A stretch of 21,994 bases of DNA from Chloroflexota bacterium (lineage in GTDB: Bacteria; Chloroflexota; Limnocylindria; Limnocylindrales; CSP1-4): NCBI GenBank assembly GCA_016875645.1, contig VGPE01000017.1, forward strand, positions 1 to 21,994, written 5' to 3'. The stretch's first letter is position 1; each line of letters begins with the position of its first letter. This document shows positions 7,695-15,966 of the stretch, one piece after another. Made by a program: the position numbers and the translations under genes. The notes below the pieces were generated by a model that was given only the letters and a program-made list of their open reading frames with translations, was not told the DNA's origin and made no database searches.

Positions 7695-8590
7695 GGACCG
7701 AACGCGAGGCAACGCGAACCGTCCGGGCCTGGCTCGAGGAGGGCGTTACAGCGCTCCCGGACCGGGTCCTCGATGCCGTGCTGGACCAGGTTCCCATGAC
7801 CCCACAGCGCCGTGCCCGGTGGCCGGCGAGGAGGATCCCCGACATGAACACCTACGCCAAGCTCGCGATCTCGGCCGCCGCCGTGGTGGTCGTCGCGCTC
7901 GTGGGTATCAGGTTGCTGCCGGTCAGCGGCGGAGTAGGGGGCGGAGGCCCCGCGGCCTCGCCAACCGCCTCGCCCTCGCCAACGCCTCGGGCCACCGCCA
8001 CGCCTTCACCTGCTGCCGTCTTTCCGAACAAAGGCGAGCTTGCGGTCGGCAGCAGACAGGCCATGACCCTGGCGGGTGTTCCGCTGACCCTCAGCGTGCC
8101 GGCGTCCGGCTGGCTCAGCAACGGCACGTTCGCGATCGACAAGGGCTCCTTTCCAGCGACCTGGGAAGGCGGTTTCATCTTCTGGTCCGACGCTACCCCG
8201 ACCGGCGTCTTTACCGATCCGTGCGGGCAGACGAAGGGCCCGGCGATCGGTTCATCGGCGGCCGATCTCGCCGCCGCCGTCGCCACGGTGCCCGGCACCG
8301 ACCTCATCGGCGCGCCCTCGAACGTGACGGTGGGCGGATACCCCGCCAAGCGCGTCGTGCTCCACGTGCGCGAAGACGCGCGCTGCCCCGCGGGCAGCTT
8401 CTACCTCTGGTACGCGCCGGGACCAGATCTCGAGCGATATGCCACCGAGCTCGGCTCGACGATCAGGGTCTGGATCGTCGACGTGAACGGGACGCTCGTC
8501 TGGATCGATGGTGAAACCTCCAAGGACGCCGCCGCCGGGGTCGCACGGGAGATGCAGCAGATCATCGACTCGATCCAGTTCGCCCCCTGA
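7691..8590 (+). CDS. Single-pass membrane protein coupled to the ECF sigma gene (putative anti-sigma factor/sensor)
   Basis: A 299-residue protein with a short cytoplasmic N-terminus (1-54), one transmembrane helix at about 55-77 (AKLAISAAAVVVVALVGIRLL), a Gly then Pro/Ser/Thr-rich linker (about 79-108) and an exported domain of about 190 residues. The linker looks like a wall-spanning spacer. The N-terminal segment contains VRAWLEEGVTALPDRVLDAVLDQVP, an amphipathic pattern that could bind the sigma factor; the zinc anti-sigma HxxxCxxC motif is absent. Two cysteines in the exported domain (DPCGQ and ARCPAG) could pair. No enzyme or binding family is recognised in that domain. Four-base overlap with the sigma gene supports a regulatory partnership, but the anti-sigma role is inferred from position and topology only. 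Confidence 0.8.
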   Translation: MRTEREATRTVRAWLEEGVTALPDRVLDAVLDQVPMTPQRRARWPARRIPDMNTYAKLAISAAAVVVVALVGIRLLPVSGGVGGGGPAASPTASPSPTPRATATPSPAAVFPNKGELAVGSRQAMTLAGVPLTLSVPASGWLSNGTFAIDKGSFPATWEGGFIFWSDATPTGVFTDPCGQTKGPAIGSSAADLAAAVATVPGTDLIGAPSNVTVGGYPAKRVVLHVREDARCPAGSFYLWYAPGPDLERYATELGSTIRVWIVDVNGTLVWIDGETSKDAAAGVAREMQQIIDSIQFAP

Positions 8591-8606
8591 CTTCCCGTCC
8601 GAGTCG

Positions 8607-8631
8607 GCGGCCGGCCAGCGGTAACGGCCGC
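8607..8631. terminator. Hairpin between convergent transcription units
   Basis: GCGGCCG (8607-8613) and CGGCCGC (8625-8631) form a perfect 7-bp stem around an 11-base loop, 16 bases past the stop at 8590 and about 55 bases past the end of the opposing operon. There is no T tract on either strand. It is the only strong fold noticed in the 97-bp convergent gap, so it is a plausible bidirectional terminator. Confidence 0.4.
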
Positions 8632-8647
8632 AACGCATCGCGGGAGC

Positions 8648-8717
8648 ACCGGCAGGATCAGGCGAGAGGGCCGCCCTGGGGTGTCGCTCAGCCCTGAATG
8701 ACCGGCAGGATCAGGCG
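8648..8717 (-). repeat. 17-bp direct repeat spanning the CocE gene end
   Basis: The same 17 bases (ACCGGCAGGATCAGGCG on the plus strand) occur at 8648-8664 and 8701-8717. The second copy encodes RLILPV at the C-terminus of the CocE-like protein. The first lies beyond its stop, and read on the minus strand it encodes GRPSRLILPVLP, matching the real end ARPSRLILPVIQG. This looks like a diverged partial duplication of the gene's 3' end. Confidence 0.8.
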
Positions 8718-10364
8718 TGACGGACGGGCCGCGTCGTGGAAGACCGATTGGCGGGCAACCCGCCACTCCGTCTCGAAGCCCACGCGGCCGCCCGTGTTGA
8801 GGTTGCGGTCGAAGCGGGGGAAGTTCGAGGACGAGACCTCCAGGCGGATCCGGTGGCCGCGCAGGAACGCGTTCGACGTGTCCCACAGCTCGATCCGGAT
8901 CGCGTGGGGCGTGTTCGCGGGCAGCAGTTCCGGTGCGGCGAGCGGGTCGCGCGCGTAGCGCTGGCGGGCGATGCCCTCGCACAGGATGATCGCTCGGCCG
9001 TCCGGGAAGACGTCGACCAGCGCCGCCGTCCAGTCGGTGTCGGGCGCGTCGGTCATCGCCCAGATCTCGGCGACGATCGGGCCGGTCACCTCGAGATCGC
9101 GCTCGAGCGGCTCGGTGGTGAACGTCAGGACGTCTGGCCGCTCCTCGATCGCGCGCCGGTCCCGCGGGCCACCGAAGTCGGCGCTCTGGTACTGCGCGCC
9201 CCAAGATGGGACGGGGTCGTCGGGGTCGTATGTGAAGCGGGCCGGGGCGGCGCCGGCCGGAGGCGGCGTCTCCAGCGACAGCCCGCCGTCCGGCTGCAGG
9301 AACGCGTCGGTCCAGGCGGTCCGCGCAAGCGGCCACTCCCACTCGCCCCGCCACACGTTGGCGCCCATGACGAACAGCCGGACGGGCGGCTCCTCGTCCA
9401 TGCCGTTGGCTACGCCTCGCAGCCGTGCGTCGTACCAGCGCAGGTGCTCCCCGATGTTGTTGCCGACGGCGTGCGCCCCGAAGGCGACGTCCTCGAACTC
9501 GCCGTCGGGCCCGATCGGCGCACGTCCCCACGGCGCGATCTGGTGGCTCCACGGCCCGACGAGGATCCGGGTGAGCCGGCGCGCCTCCTCGGAACGGGCC
9601 TCGCGCTTCCAGCCCTGGAACACGGTCAGCGTCTCGCGCAGCAGCGAGTCGTACCAGCCGGTCATGAAGTAGGCCGGCACGTCCACCTCGCCGTAGCGAT
9701 GGCGGAGCGAGTAGCGCGACCACCACTCGTCGTAGCGGTCGTGCTCGATGACGCCGCGATAGAACTCCAGCGGGTAGCCGACGTGCGCCTCGATGACCGT
9801 GCGCAATGGCAGGTGGCGCTGCACCGCAGCCTGGTCGAGCAGGGCCAGCGGCTCGGTCTGCATCGTCCGCCCGATCATGTTCGCAAAGAACAGGGCCACG
9901 CTCCAGTGGAGCGCACCCGAGACGCGCATGTGGCCCCAGTTGTCCTGCTGGCTGGCGATCGGGACCAGCGCCTTGAGCGCCGGTGAGCGAAGCGTCGCGG
10001 GCAGCGTCTGCGTGAACCCCGGGTAGGACACGCCGAACGTGCCGACCTGCCCATCGCACCAGGGCTGGCGGCCCACCCACTCGTGCGTGTCGAAGCCGTC
10101 GTTCAACTCGCACATGTAGGGGTCCCAGGTCCCGTCGCTGTCGTGGCGTCCGCGGCAATCCTGGGCGACCACCGCGTAGCCCGCGTCCACGAAGGGCTCC
10201 ATCCACGAGAGGTAGCGCCGGTCGGCGTTGTTGTAGATGTTCCGGCACAGCAGCGCGGGGAACCGATCGCCGGTCGGCGGGAGCCAGACGTCGGCGGACA
10301 GGTTGACGCCGTCCCGCATCGGGACCGCCTGGTGGAGCAGCAGCCTGCGGCGGATCGTGCTCAT
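8688..10364 (-). CDS. CocE/NonD family alpha/beta hydrolase (X-Pro dipeptidyl-peptidase S15-like)
   Basis: A 558-residue serine hydrolase of the family that includes cocaine esterase, alpha-amino-acid ester hydrolase and glutaryl-7-ACA acylase. The alpha/beta-hydrolase domain has the nucleophile S113 in GTFGVSYPG (108-116), the acid D239 in GWYDS and the base H274 in GPWSH. The C-terminal jelly-roll-like domain typical of S15/CocE proteins follows (about 340-558, with EVTGPIVAEIWA and HRIRLEVSSSNFPRFDRN). No signal peptide is seen. The ATG at 10364 overlaps the upstream gene's stop (ATGA) and has GGGAGG ten bases before it; a longer reading to 10664 only runs through that gene. It is last in the minus-strand operon. 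It likely hydrolyses an ester or amide; the substrate is unknown. Confidence 0.94.
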   Translation of the reverse strand: MSTIRRRLLLHQAVPMRDGVNLSADVWLPPTGDRFPALLCRNIYNNADRRYLSWMEPFVDAGYAVVAQDCRGRHDSDGTWDPYMCELNDGFDTHEWVGRQPWCDGQVGTFGVSYPGFTQTLPATLRSPALKALVPIASQQDNWGHMRVSGALHWSVALFFANMIGRTMQTEPLALLDQAAVQRHLPLRTVIEAHVGYPLEFYRGVIEHDRYDEWWSRYSLRHRYGEVDVPAYFMTGWYDSLLRETLTVFQGWKREARSEEARRLTRILVGPWSHQIAPWGRAPIGPDGEFEDVAFGAHAVGNNIGEHLRWYDARLRGVANGMDEEPPVRLFVMGANVWRGEWEWPLARTAWTDAFLQPDGGLSLETPPPAGAAPARFTYDPDDPVPSWGAQYQSADFGGPRDRRAIEERPDVLTFTTEPLERDLEVTGPIVAEIWAMTDAPDTDWTAALVDVFPDGRAIILCEGIARQRYARDPLAAPELLPANTPHAIRIELWDTSNAFLRGHRIRLEVSSSNFPRFDRNLNTGGRVGFETEWRVARQSVFHDAARPSRLILPVIQG

Positions 10365-11911
10365 GCGCGAATGACCTCCCCTGCTCGAATCCCCGTTGGC
10401 CGACCCCCATCCCACGCCGGCTGGCCATTGACCAGGACCAGGTCGACGCCGGTCGCCAGCGCCTCCGGACGAATTGCATCGGCCGGCTCCCGGACGGCCG
10501 CCAGGTCGAAGACCACGATGTCGGCCCGGGCCCCGGCGACCAATCGCCCCCGGTCCGCCAGGCCGGCCTGAAGCGCAGGCAGCGACGTGATCCGGCGAAT
10601 CGCCTCCGGCAGCGGCAGCGCCCGCACCTCGCGCACGATGCGGCGGAGATACCAGGCCGCCCACGTGAAGGCCCCCGGCAGCAGCCTGGCGAGGAGCCGG
10701 CTCCCGAGATCCATCGTGGTCGCGTCAGAGCCCACGGCGCAGCGCGACGTCCGGACGGCGCCCGCGATGTCCTCCTCGGTGTAGGTGTGCCCGAGGATCA
10801 TCGGCCGGTGGACGTCGCCGGCGGCAGTCGCGGCCTCGAGCACGGCGACCAGGAGATCGCGCGGCGTCACTCCGCGCTCGGCGGCCGCGTCGGCCACGCT
10901 GCCCTCCACGCCGGCCTCGAGCAGGTACGCGCGGTCCCATCCGGCGCGCCCGAAGCTCGACACGACGTTCGGATCGCCCCGGTCGACGCGGAGCTCGCCC
11001 GGCGCGCTCGAAGCGAGCGGGAGTGCGCTGCTCAGGTTCGTGATCCCGAAGGTGCGCGTGTGCACGTCCCATGCGACCGGCAGCCCGTCCGACGCCGCGC
11101 CCTCGAGCAGCTCGGCGATCCGCGCGTTCGCCTCGACCCCGCCGGAGCCCCGCCGCGCGAGGATATGGGCGACCTGCGTTCGGACCCCGGTCGCTCGCAG
11201 GGTCTCGATCGCCTCATGCGTGCCCTCCACCACCCGGGTTCCGCGGTCGCGAGTATGCGTCGCGTACAGGCGGCCGCGTCGGGCGACCGTCGAGGCGAGG
11301 GCGTACAGCTCGCCACCCGATGCACTCGCCTCCGCCGGGTACTCGAGGCCCGTCGAGAGCCCCACCGCACCGGCGTCGAGGCCGGCTTCGAGCTCACGCG
11401 TCATCGTCGCGAGCTCGTGCGATCGTGCGGGTCCCGACTGGTCCTCCATCGCGAGCAGGCGCAGGTTCCCGAACGGCACCAGGGTCGCGAGATTGATCGC
11501 GGGCCGAGCATCCTCGAGGGCGTCGAGGTACCCCGACACGGAGTGCCAGTCAAGCGCGCGCACGCCTTCGCCCCAGCCATAGATGTTGCCCGTGAACCGC
11601 GGATCGCCGGCGCCCCCGAGCGGCGCGCAGCCGTGCCCGCAGTTGCCGACGACCTCAGTCGTGACCCCCTGCGAGAGGGCGCTCTGAGCGGCGGGATCCA
11701 CGAGCAGCGTGAAATCGCTGTGGCTGTGGATATCGACGAAGCCTGGCGCCACGACCCGGCCGGTCGCGTCGAACCTGGCGGCCCCTTCGGCAGCGGTGAG
11801 GTCGGCCACGGCGACGATGCGGCCGCCGGCGATCCCGACATCGGCCCGGACCGGCGCCGACCCCGTCCCATCGACGACCTGGCCGCCGGCGATCACCAGA
11901 TCGAGCATCAT
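10361..11911 (-). CDS. N-acyl-D-amino-acid deacylase family amidohydrolase
   Basis: A 516-residue cytoplasmic amidohydrolase resembling D-aminoacylase, which removes the acyl group from N-acyl-D-amino acids. It has the N-terminal beta-sandwich start (LVIAGGQVVDGTGSAP), the barrel metal site HSH (H62, H64 in GFVDIHSHSDF), the family's metal-ligand cysteine C91 in GNCGHG, H219 (ATHTRDRG), H249 (VAHILARRG) and D396 (VGSDATTMD), then the closing beta-sandwich (ADRGRLVAGARADIVVFD region). All expected ligands are present, so it should be active. The first of two adjacent ATGs (11911) overlaps the S9 peptidase stop; the second (11908) is an alternative. Other members of the family act on D-glutamate or D-aspartate derivatives or on dipeptides. 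Confidence 0.93.
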   Translation of the reverse strand: MMLDLVIAGGQVVDGTGSAPVRADVGIAGGRIVAVADLTAAEGAARFDATGRVVAPGFVDIHSHSDFTLLVDPAAQSALSQGVTTEVVGNCGHGCAPLGGAGDPRFTGNIYGWGEGVRALDWHSVSGYLDALEDARPAINLATLVPFGNLRLLAMEDQSGPARSHELATMTRELEAGLDAGAVGLSTGLEYPAEASASGGELYALASTVARRGRLYATHTRDRGTRVVEGTHEAIETLRATGVRTQVAHILARRGSGGVEANARIAELLEGAASDGLPVAWDVHTRTFGITNLSSALPLASSAPGELRVDRGDPNVVSSFGRAGWDRAYLLEAGVEGSVADAAAERGVTPRDLLVAVLEAATAAGDVHRPMILGHTYTEEDIAGAVRTSRCAVGSDATTMDLGSRLLARLLPGAFTWAAWYLRRIVREVRALPLPEAIRRITSLPALQAGLADRGRLVAGARADIVVFDLAAVREPADAIRPEALATGVDLVLVNGQPAWDGGRPTGIRAGEVIRA

Positions 11912-13908
11912 GCCCCGGGCTTCAGGTACCGCCCGAACCACTCGAGGATGACCTCGCGCGTCATCCGGCGGTGCACCGGCGAAGCGTCGCTCGGCAGGAC
12001 GTGGCCCTCGGCCGGGACCCGGACCAGCTCCACCTCGCGACCTAGCGCGACGAGGGCGCTGAAGAACTGCTCGCTCTGCTCGATCGGGCACCGCAGGTCT
12101 GCTTCCCCGTGGTACAGCAGCAGCGGCGTGCGCACACGCTCCACGAGCCGGATCGCCGAGCGGGCGGCGTACCGTTCGCGGTCGGCCCACGGCGTCCCGA
12201 GCTGCTCGCGCTCGAACCACGTGGGGCCGATGTCGGCGGTCCCGTACTCGCTCTCGAAGTTCACGATCGGGGCTCCGGCAATCGCGACGGCGAAGCGATC
12301 CGTCTGGGTGATCGCCCAGCAGGCCATGAAACCGCCGTACGAGCCGCCCGTGATGGCCACCCGACCCGGGTCGAGCCGCAACGACCGGTCGGCGAGGGCG
12401 TCATCGAGCATGGCCAGGATGTCCTCGAAATCGGCGCCGCCCCAGTCGCCGACCACGGCGCGCGCAAACGACTCGTCGTAGGAGCCACTGCCGCGCGGGT
12501 TGACCTGTAGCACGGCATAGCCGGCGGCGACCAGCAGTTGGAGGTCCTCCCCGAATCGCTCGCCGAAGGCGTTGTGGGGCCCGCCGTGGACCGACACGAC
12601 CAGCGGGTGCAGCCTGCGGCCCCGCGGCACGCCGGGCACCGTGAGCCATCCGTCGACCCGGAGGCCATCGGGCCGTGCCACCGTCCGGCGGGCCGGGCGC
12701 CGTGGCGCAGCGACCGCGATGAGGTCGTCGTTGAATCCGGCGAGGCGCCGCGGGGCGCCACCCTGCTCCCAGGACCACAGCTCCGAGGGCGTCACGGGGT
12801 CGGTCCGCAGGAGGACGGCGCGCCCGCCGCTCCGATCGGACGCGATCTCCTCGATCACGGCCGCATCGTCGGTCAGCCGCTCCACGCGCCCGGGCGTGAA
12901 GCGTGCGAGCTGCGCCGTGCCAGCGTCGGCCAGGATCCCGACGATCGCGGATGAATCAGCGGCCCAGACCGGCCGCGAAGGGGTGGTGTAGCCACCGGGC
13001 CGGGTGCCGACGCTGCGGTCCTCGCCGGCACTCCAGCAGGTCTCGTCGCCACTGCGGACGCTCACCACCCAGAGCCGGTTATGGTGGCCGTCGAGGCGAT
13101 TCGGGCTGTCGCTGCGCAGGTAGGCGATCGAGCGCCCGTCGGGCGACCAGGCAGGCAGGCTGGCGGTGGTCCGTTCGGGCGACAGGCGCCGGACCCTCCC
13201 GGACTTGACGTTCACCACGTGGACGGCCTCGCCGCCGAAATGCCGGTCGCGGTCGGCCGACCGATCCGAGAGGAAGGCGATCGAGCGTCCGTCGGGCGAC
13301 CACGCCGGATCGCCGTCGTCGGATGGGCCGCCCGTCACCTGGCGGGCTTCGCCGCCGGCCGCGGGCACGATCCAGAGATGTGCGTGCGGTTCGCCGATCC
13401 CGACATGACCGGCACCCTCGAGCCTGTGGCGATGTCCGCGGACGCGGACGAAGCGGCGCTTCGGGTCGGTCTCGACGGCCGGGACCTCGTCGCCGGGCCT
13501 GTCCGCGCCGCCAGCCACGAAGGCGAGCCACTCGCCGTCGGGCGACCACGCCGGTGCCGCGACCCCCATCGGGAACGAGGTCAGCCGGGTCGGCGGCCCA
13601 GAGCGACCGGCGATCACCCGGACCTCGAGCTGCGCGGTGCCGTCCTTCGATCGGCGATCCGTGAGGTACGCAAGCCGCGTCCCATCGGGCGACCAGCGCG
13701 GCGACCCGAGCTTGCCCGACCCGGTGGCGATCGTCCGCCGGCGGCCTGGGCGTGCGACATCGAAGACCAGAAGGCGCCGGCGCAGGAGGTTCGCCGCCTC
13801 GTCGACCGTCTCGAGGACGACGGCCACCCGTCGGCCGTCGGGCGAGAGCTGTGGGTCGCGGACCTCGACGAGCCGTGCGAAGTCGTCCAGACCGAAGCTG
13901 CGCGTCAT
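11908..13908 (-). CDS. S9 family prolyl-oligopeptidase/acylaminoacyl-peptidase
   Basis: A 666-residue serine peptidase. The N-terminal two thirds form a beta-propeller with repeated WSPDG blade motifs (72-76, 121-125, 203-207, 254-258), like the TolB/DPP-type propeller that filters substrate size. The C-terminal hydrolase domain has VSVHGGPHNAFGE (438-450), the nucleophile S523 in GGSYGGFM, D604 in HGEADLRCP and H636 in AEGHVLPSD. No signal peptide is apparent, so it probably acts on short or acylated peptides in the cytoplasm. The ATG at 13908 begins at the typical N-terminus and overlaps the upstream stop by four bases. Placed beside a D-aminoacylase and a CocE hydrolase, it fits sequential trimming of a peptide-like compound. 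Confidence 0.95.
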   Translation of the reverse strand: MTRSFGLDDFARLVEVRDPQLSPDGRRVAVVLETVDEAANLLRRRLLVFDVARPGRRRTIATGSGKLGSPRWSPDGTRLAYLTDRRSKDGTAQLEVRVIAGRSGPPTRLTSFPMGVAAPAWSPDGEWLAFVAGGADRPGDEVPAVETDPKRRFVRVRGHRHRLEGAGHVGIGEPHAHLWIVPAAGGEARQVTGGPSDDGDPAWSPDGRSIAFLSDRSADRDRHFGGEAVHVVNVKSGRVRRLSPERTTASLPAWSPDGRSIAYLRSDSPNRLDGHHNRLWVVSVRSGDETCWSAGEDRSVGTRPGGYTTPSRPVWAADSSAIVGILADAGTAQLARFTPGRVERLTDDAAVIEEIASDRSGGRAVLLRTDPVTPSELWSWEQGGAPRRLAGFNDDLIAVAAPRRPARRTVARPDGLRVDGWLTVPGVPRGRRLHPLVVSVHGGPHNAFGERFGEDLQLLVAAGYAVLQVNPRGSGSYDESFARAVVGDWGGADFEDILAMLDDALADRSLRLDPGRVAITGGSYGGFMACWAITQTDRFAVAIAGAPIVNFESEYGTADIGPTWFEREQLGTPWADRERYAARSAIRLVERVRTPLLLYHGEADLRCPIEQSEQFFSALVALGREVELVRVPAEGHVLPSDASPVHRRMTREVILEWFGRYLKPGA

Positions 13909-14699
13909 CGCCGCGGCGCGATGATCCCGCCGGGGTAGCGCTCGAAGACCCGGTGGTCGTAGAGCGGGATGATGTGGTCGGCCGTCCGGCGCGCCCGGGC
14001 ATTCGTTCGGAACATCTCCTCGAAGCTCTCGTTGAGCCCGAGCGGCCGCGGGTTCTCGCCCTCGACGTTCTCGTACACGAACCAGGCGTCGCTGGCCGCC
14101 ACGACCCCCTCGGCCGTATCCACCTCCACGACGAGCGTGCTCCGATGGTGCACGCCGCACTGCCAGGTGCGGAGCCCGGGCGCGAGCTCGTGCTCGTCCT
14201 CGAGCAGGATCACCCGGTCCCACCAATCGGTCACGAGATGGATCAGATCCTTCTGCGAGAACGCGCGCCGCGAATCGTGCGGATGGCGATGGGTGGTGTG
14301 GTAATGGATCCAGCCCGCCTTCGACAGTGCGATCTTCGCGGCCAGGAAGGCGTCGAGCGTCTCGGTCGTGTAGCGCACGATCGGGGTGAGGATGACGTGG
14401 GTGATGTCCTCAGGGCTCACGCCGGCGGCTGCGAGCGCTGCCCGCTGCATCTCCGCCGGCGAGCGGACGATGGCGCCCCTGGCGCCGTCGGGGCCCCACA
14501 TCATCGCCGGGAGGTCTGCCCGCAGGGCCGCGAGGTCGTCGGGCAGCGCGGTGTTGACCAGGGCACGGATCCCGTTTCCCTCGATCAGGATCAACTGGAG
14601 GCGGAGCGACACCCACTCGGGCTCCTTCGCCATCCAGTAGACGGCGTAGCCGGGTTCCTCGAAGGTTCCGACGCTCAGGCTCCGAACGGCGTAGTGCAT
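13905..14699 (-). CDS. Metallo-beta-lactamase-fold protein with a degenerate metal site
   Basis: A 264-residue protein with the order of an AHL-lactonase-like MBL protein: substrate strand region, then GVSPEDITHVILT (93-105), a VVEVDTAEGVVAASDAWFVYENVEG stretch (190-214, compare the lactonase GDA.Y.YEN motif) and a closing IIPLYDHRVFERYPGG (244-259). At the place of the HxHxDH metal motif, directly after VILT, the sequence is PIVRYT, so the first metal-binding cluster is gone. H184/H185 (GVHHRST) and D204 remain at the later positions. The ATG at 14699 has AGGAG six bases upstream; a GTG at 14702 is possible. It may be a catalytically altered hydrolase, a binding protein or a divergent subfamily. 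Fold assignment is from motifs only. Confidence 0.75.
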   Translation of the reverse strand: MHYAVRSLSVGTFEEPGYAVYWMAKEPEWVSLRLQLILIEGNGIRALVNTALPDDLAALRADLPAMMWGPDGARGAIVRSPAEMQRAALAAAGVSPEDITHVILTPIVRYTTETLDAFLAAKIALSKAGWIHYHTTHRHPHDSRRAFSQKDLIHLVTDWWDRVILLEDEHELAPGLRTWQCGVHHRSTLVVEVDTAEGVVAASDAWFVYENVEGENPRPLGLNESFEEMFRTNARARRTADHIIPLYDHRVFERYPGGIIAPRR

Positions 14700-14723
14700 C
14701 ACGCTCTCCTGTCGCCTCCCGGC

Positions 14724-15767
14724 TCAGCCCATGTCCGCGACGGTCACCGGCCGGCCGGTCGCGATCGACTGCTCCACCGCCAGGGCGACCGCCAGCGCCG
14801 AACGGGCTGCGTCTGCTCCGATCGGCCAGTCGCGCCCGTCCCGCACCCGGGCGAGGAAGAACTCGTCCTCCACTCGGTAGAGGCCCTGCTGGGCGCCCGA
14901 CGGGTCGTCGTAGACCAGGGTGGACGGAAACGACGGGGTCGCGTGCGTGGACAGGATGCCGACCCCAGAGTCGCGGGCGTCGATCCAGGCGACGCCCTTG
15001 GAGCCGACGAAGGTGGCCCGCGACTGCGAGATCACGCCGGTCGCTGTCGGCAGCGCCCAGTCGGTCTGGACCGTGCCGATCGCGCCCGAGGCGAAGCGCA
15101 GCGTGGCCGCGGCCGAATCCACGAGGCCCTCGCCCGCGACGCCGGTCCGGCTGACCTCCCCGTAGACCCGCTCGATCGGTCCTCCCAACCACTGGAGCAG
15201 GTCCAGGCCATGGATCGCGTTCTCATTGACAAGGCCGATCCGGTCGGCGAGGGCCCGGCCCTCGTAATCGGGCGTGAAGCCATGCCACGACAGGTGCACC
15301 AGACTGCCCAGGTGGCCGTCTTCAACAGCGCGGCGGACGGAGATCCAGCGCGGATCGAACCGCATCATGTGGCCGAAGACCAGCCGGCCGGGGTGAGCGG
15401 CACCGAGCGCGACGATCCGGTCCGCCGAATCGAGGGTGTGCGCCATCGGCTTCTCGGAGAAGACGTGCAGGCCGCGCTCCAACGCCGCGCGGATGTTCTC
15501 CTCGTGGAAGCGCTGCGGCGTGACGACGAACAGCGCCTCGAGGCCGGGCGTGTCGAGCGCCTGCTCGAGGTCCGTGGTGAACGGAACGCCGGGGGGCGTC
15601 CGCTCGCGGGCCGCCTCGTCCAGGTCCACGCACCACAGCAGTTCCGCGCCCGCGGACGTCGCGAGGATCCGGGCGTGGTCCCGGCCCATGACGCCCACGC
15701 CGACGAGCGCGACCTTGACGGGCCGCCGTTCCGTCACGGCCCGAAGCCCGTTCGCGTGCGATGGCAT
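14724..15767 (-). CDS. Gfo/Idh/MocA family NAD(P)-dependent oxidoreductase
   Basis: A 347-residue dehydrogenase. The N-terminal Rossmann fold has VALVGVGVMGRDHA (19-32; GxGxxG at 23-28) and the family EKP motif at 105-107 (VFSEKPMAHT). The C-terminal alpha/beta domain carries NENAIHGLDLLQW with H186 and D189, where the family's catalytic residues usually sit. Members oxidise or reduce sugars, inositols and related hydroxy compounds. The ATG at 15767 has no clear ribosome binding site; a GTG at 15737 would give MTERRPVKVALVG, closer to the usual start, and is a fair alternative. A 199-bp gap precedes it and a 24-bp gap follows to the MBL gene, so it may head a separate transcription unit. Confidence 0.92.
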   Translation of the reverse strand: MPSHANGLRAVTERRPVKVALVGVGVMGRDHARILATSAGAELLWCVDLDEAARERTPPGVPFTTDLEQALDTPGLEALFVVTPQRFHEENIRAALERGLHVFSEKPMAHTLDSADRIVALGAAHPGRLVFGHMMRFDPRWISVRRAVEDGHLGSLVHLSWHGFTPDYEGRALADRIGLVNENAIHGLDLLQWLGGPIERVYGEVSRTGVAGEGLVDSAAATLRFASGAIGTVQTDWALPTATGVISQSRATFVGSKGVAWIDARDSGVGILSTHATPSFPSTLVYDDPSGAQQGLYRVEDEFFLARVRDGRDWPIGADAARSALAVALAVEQSIATGRPVTVADMG

Positions 15768-15966
15768 CGGTCCGCGGTGCGGTTGAGCGCGGGCTTCGCC
15801 TCCGTCCCGGCCCGCGGGATGGTTGGTGCAGCCCGCCGTTGCGCTGGCATCGCACCGGACCCCTCGACCGGCCGCGCCAGGGCTGACCCGGGGGTCGGCG
15901 TCACGCTCGATCCGCTGATTCAGCCGATGTCATCGCATGAGCGTCGAACTCCGGGGCTGCCACGGC
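15768..15966 (-). other. Intergenic spacer inside the minus-strand gene run; possible promoter region
   Basis: This 199-bp stretch is the largest gap between genes on the minus strand. No gene is supported in it. It contains a perfect 11-base inverted repeat CGATG-T-CATCG (15925-15935) and several GC-rich short repeats, but no convincing -35/-10 pair. Because every other gap in this run is 24 bases or less, the region is the best candidate for an internal promoter or operator of the Gfo/Idh-to-CocE unit, and perhaps a terminator for the M20 gene. Confidence 0.4.

Noticed and set aside
8401..10479. Second long minus-strand frame through the CocE gene
   Set aside because: The competing frame contains all alpha/beta-hydrolase motifs; this one has only Arg/Pro/Ala-rich sequence. 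Only its last part was useful, because it shows the duplicated RPSRLILPV end.
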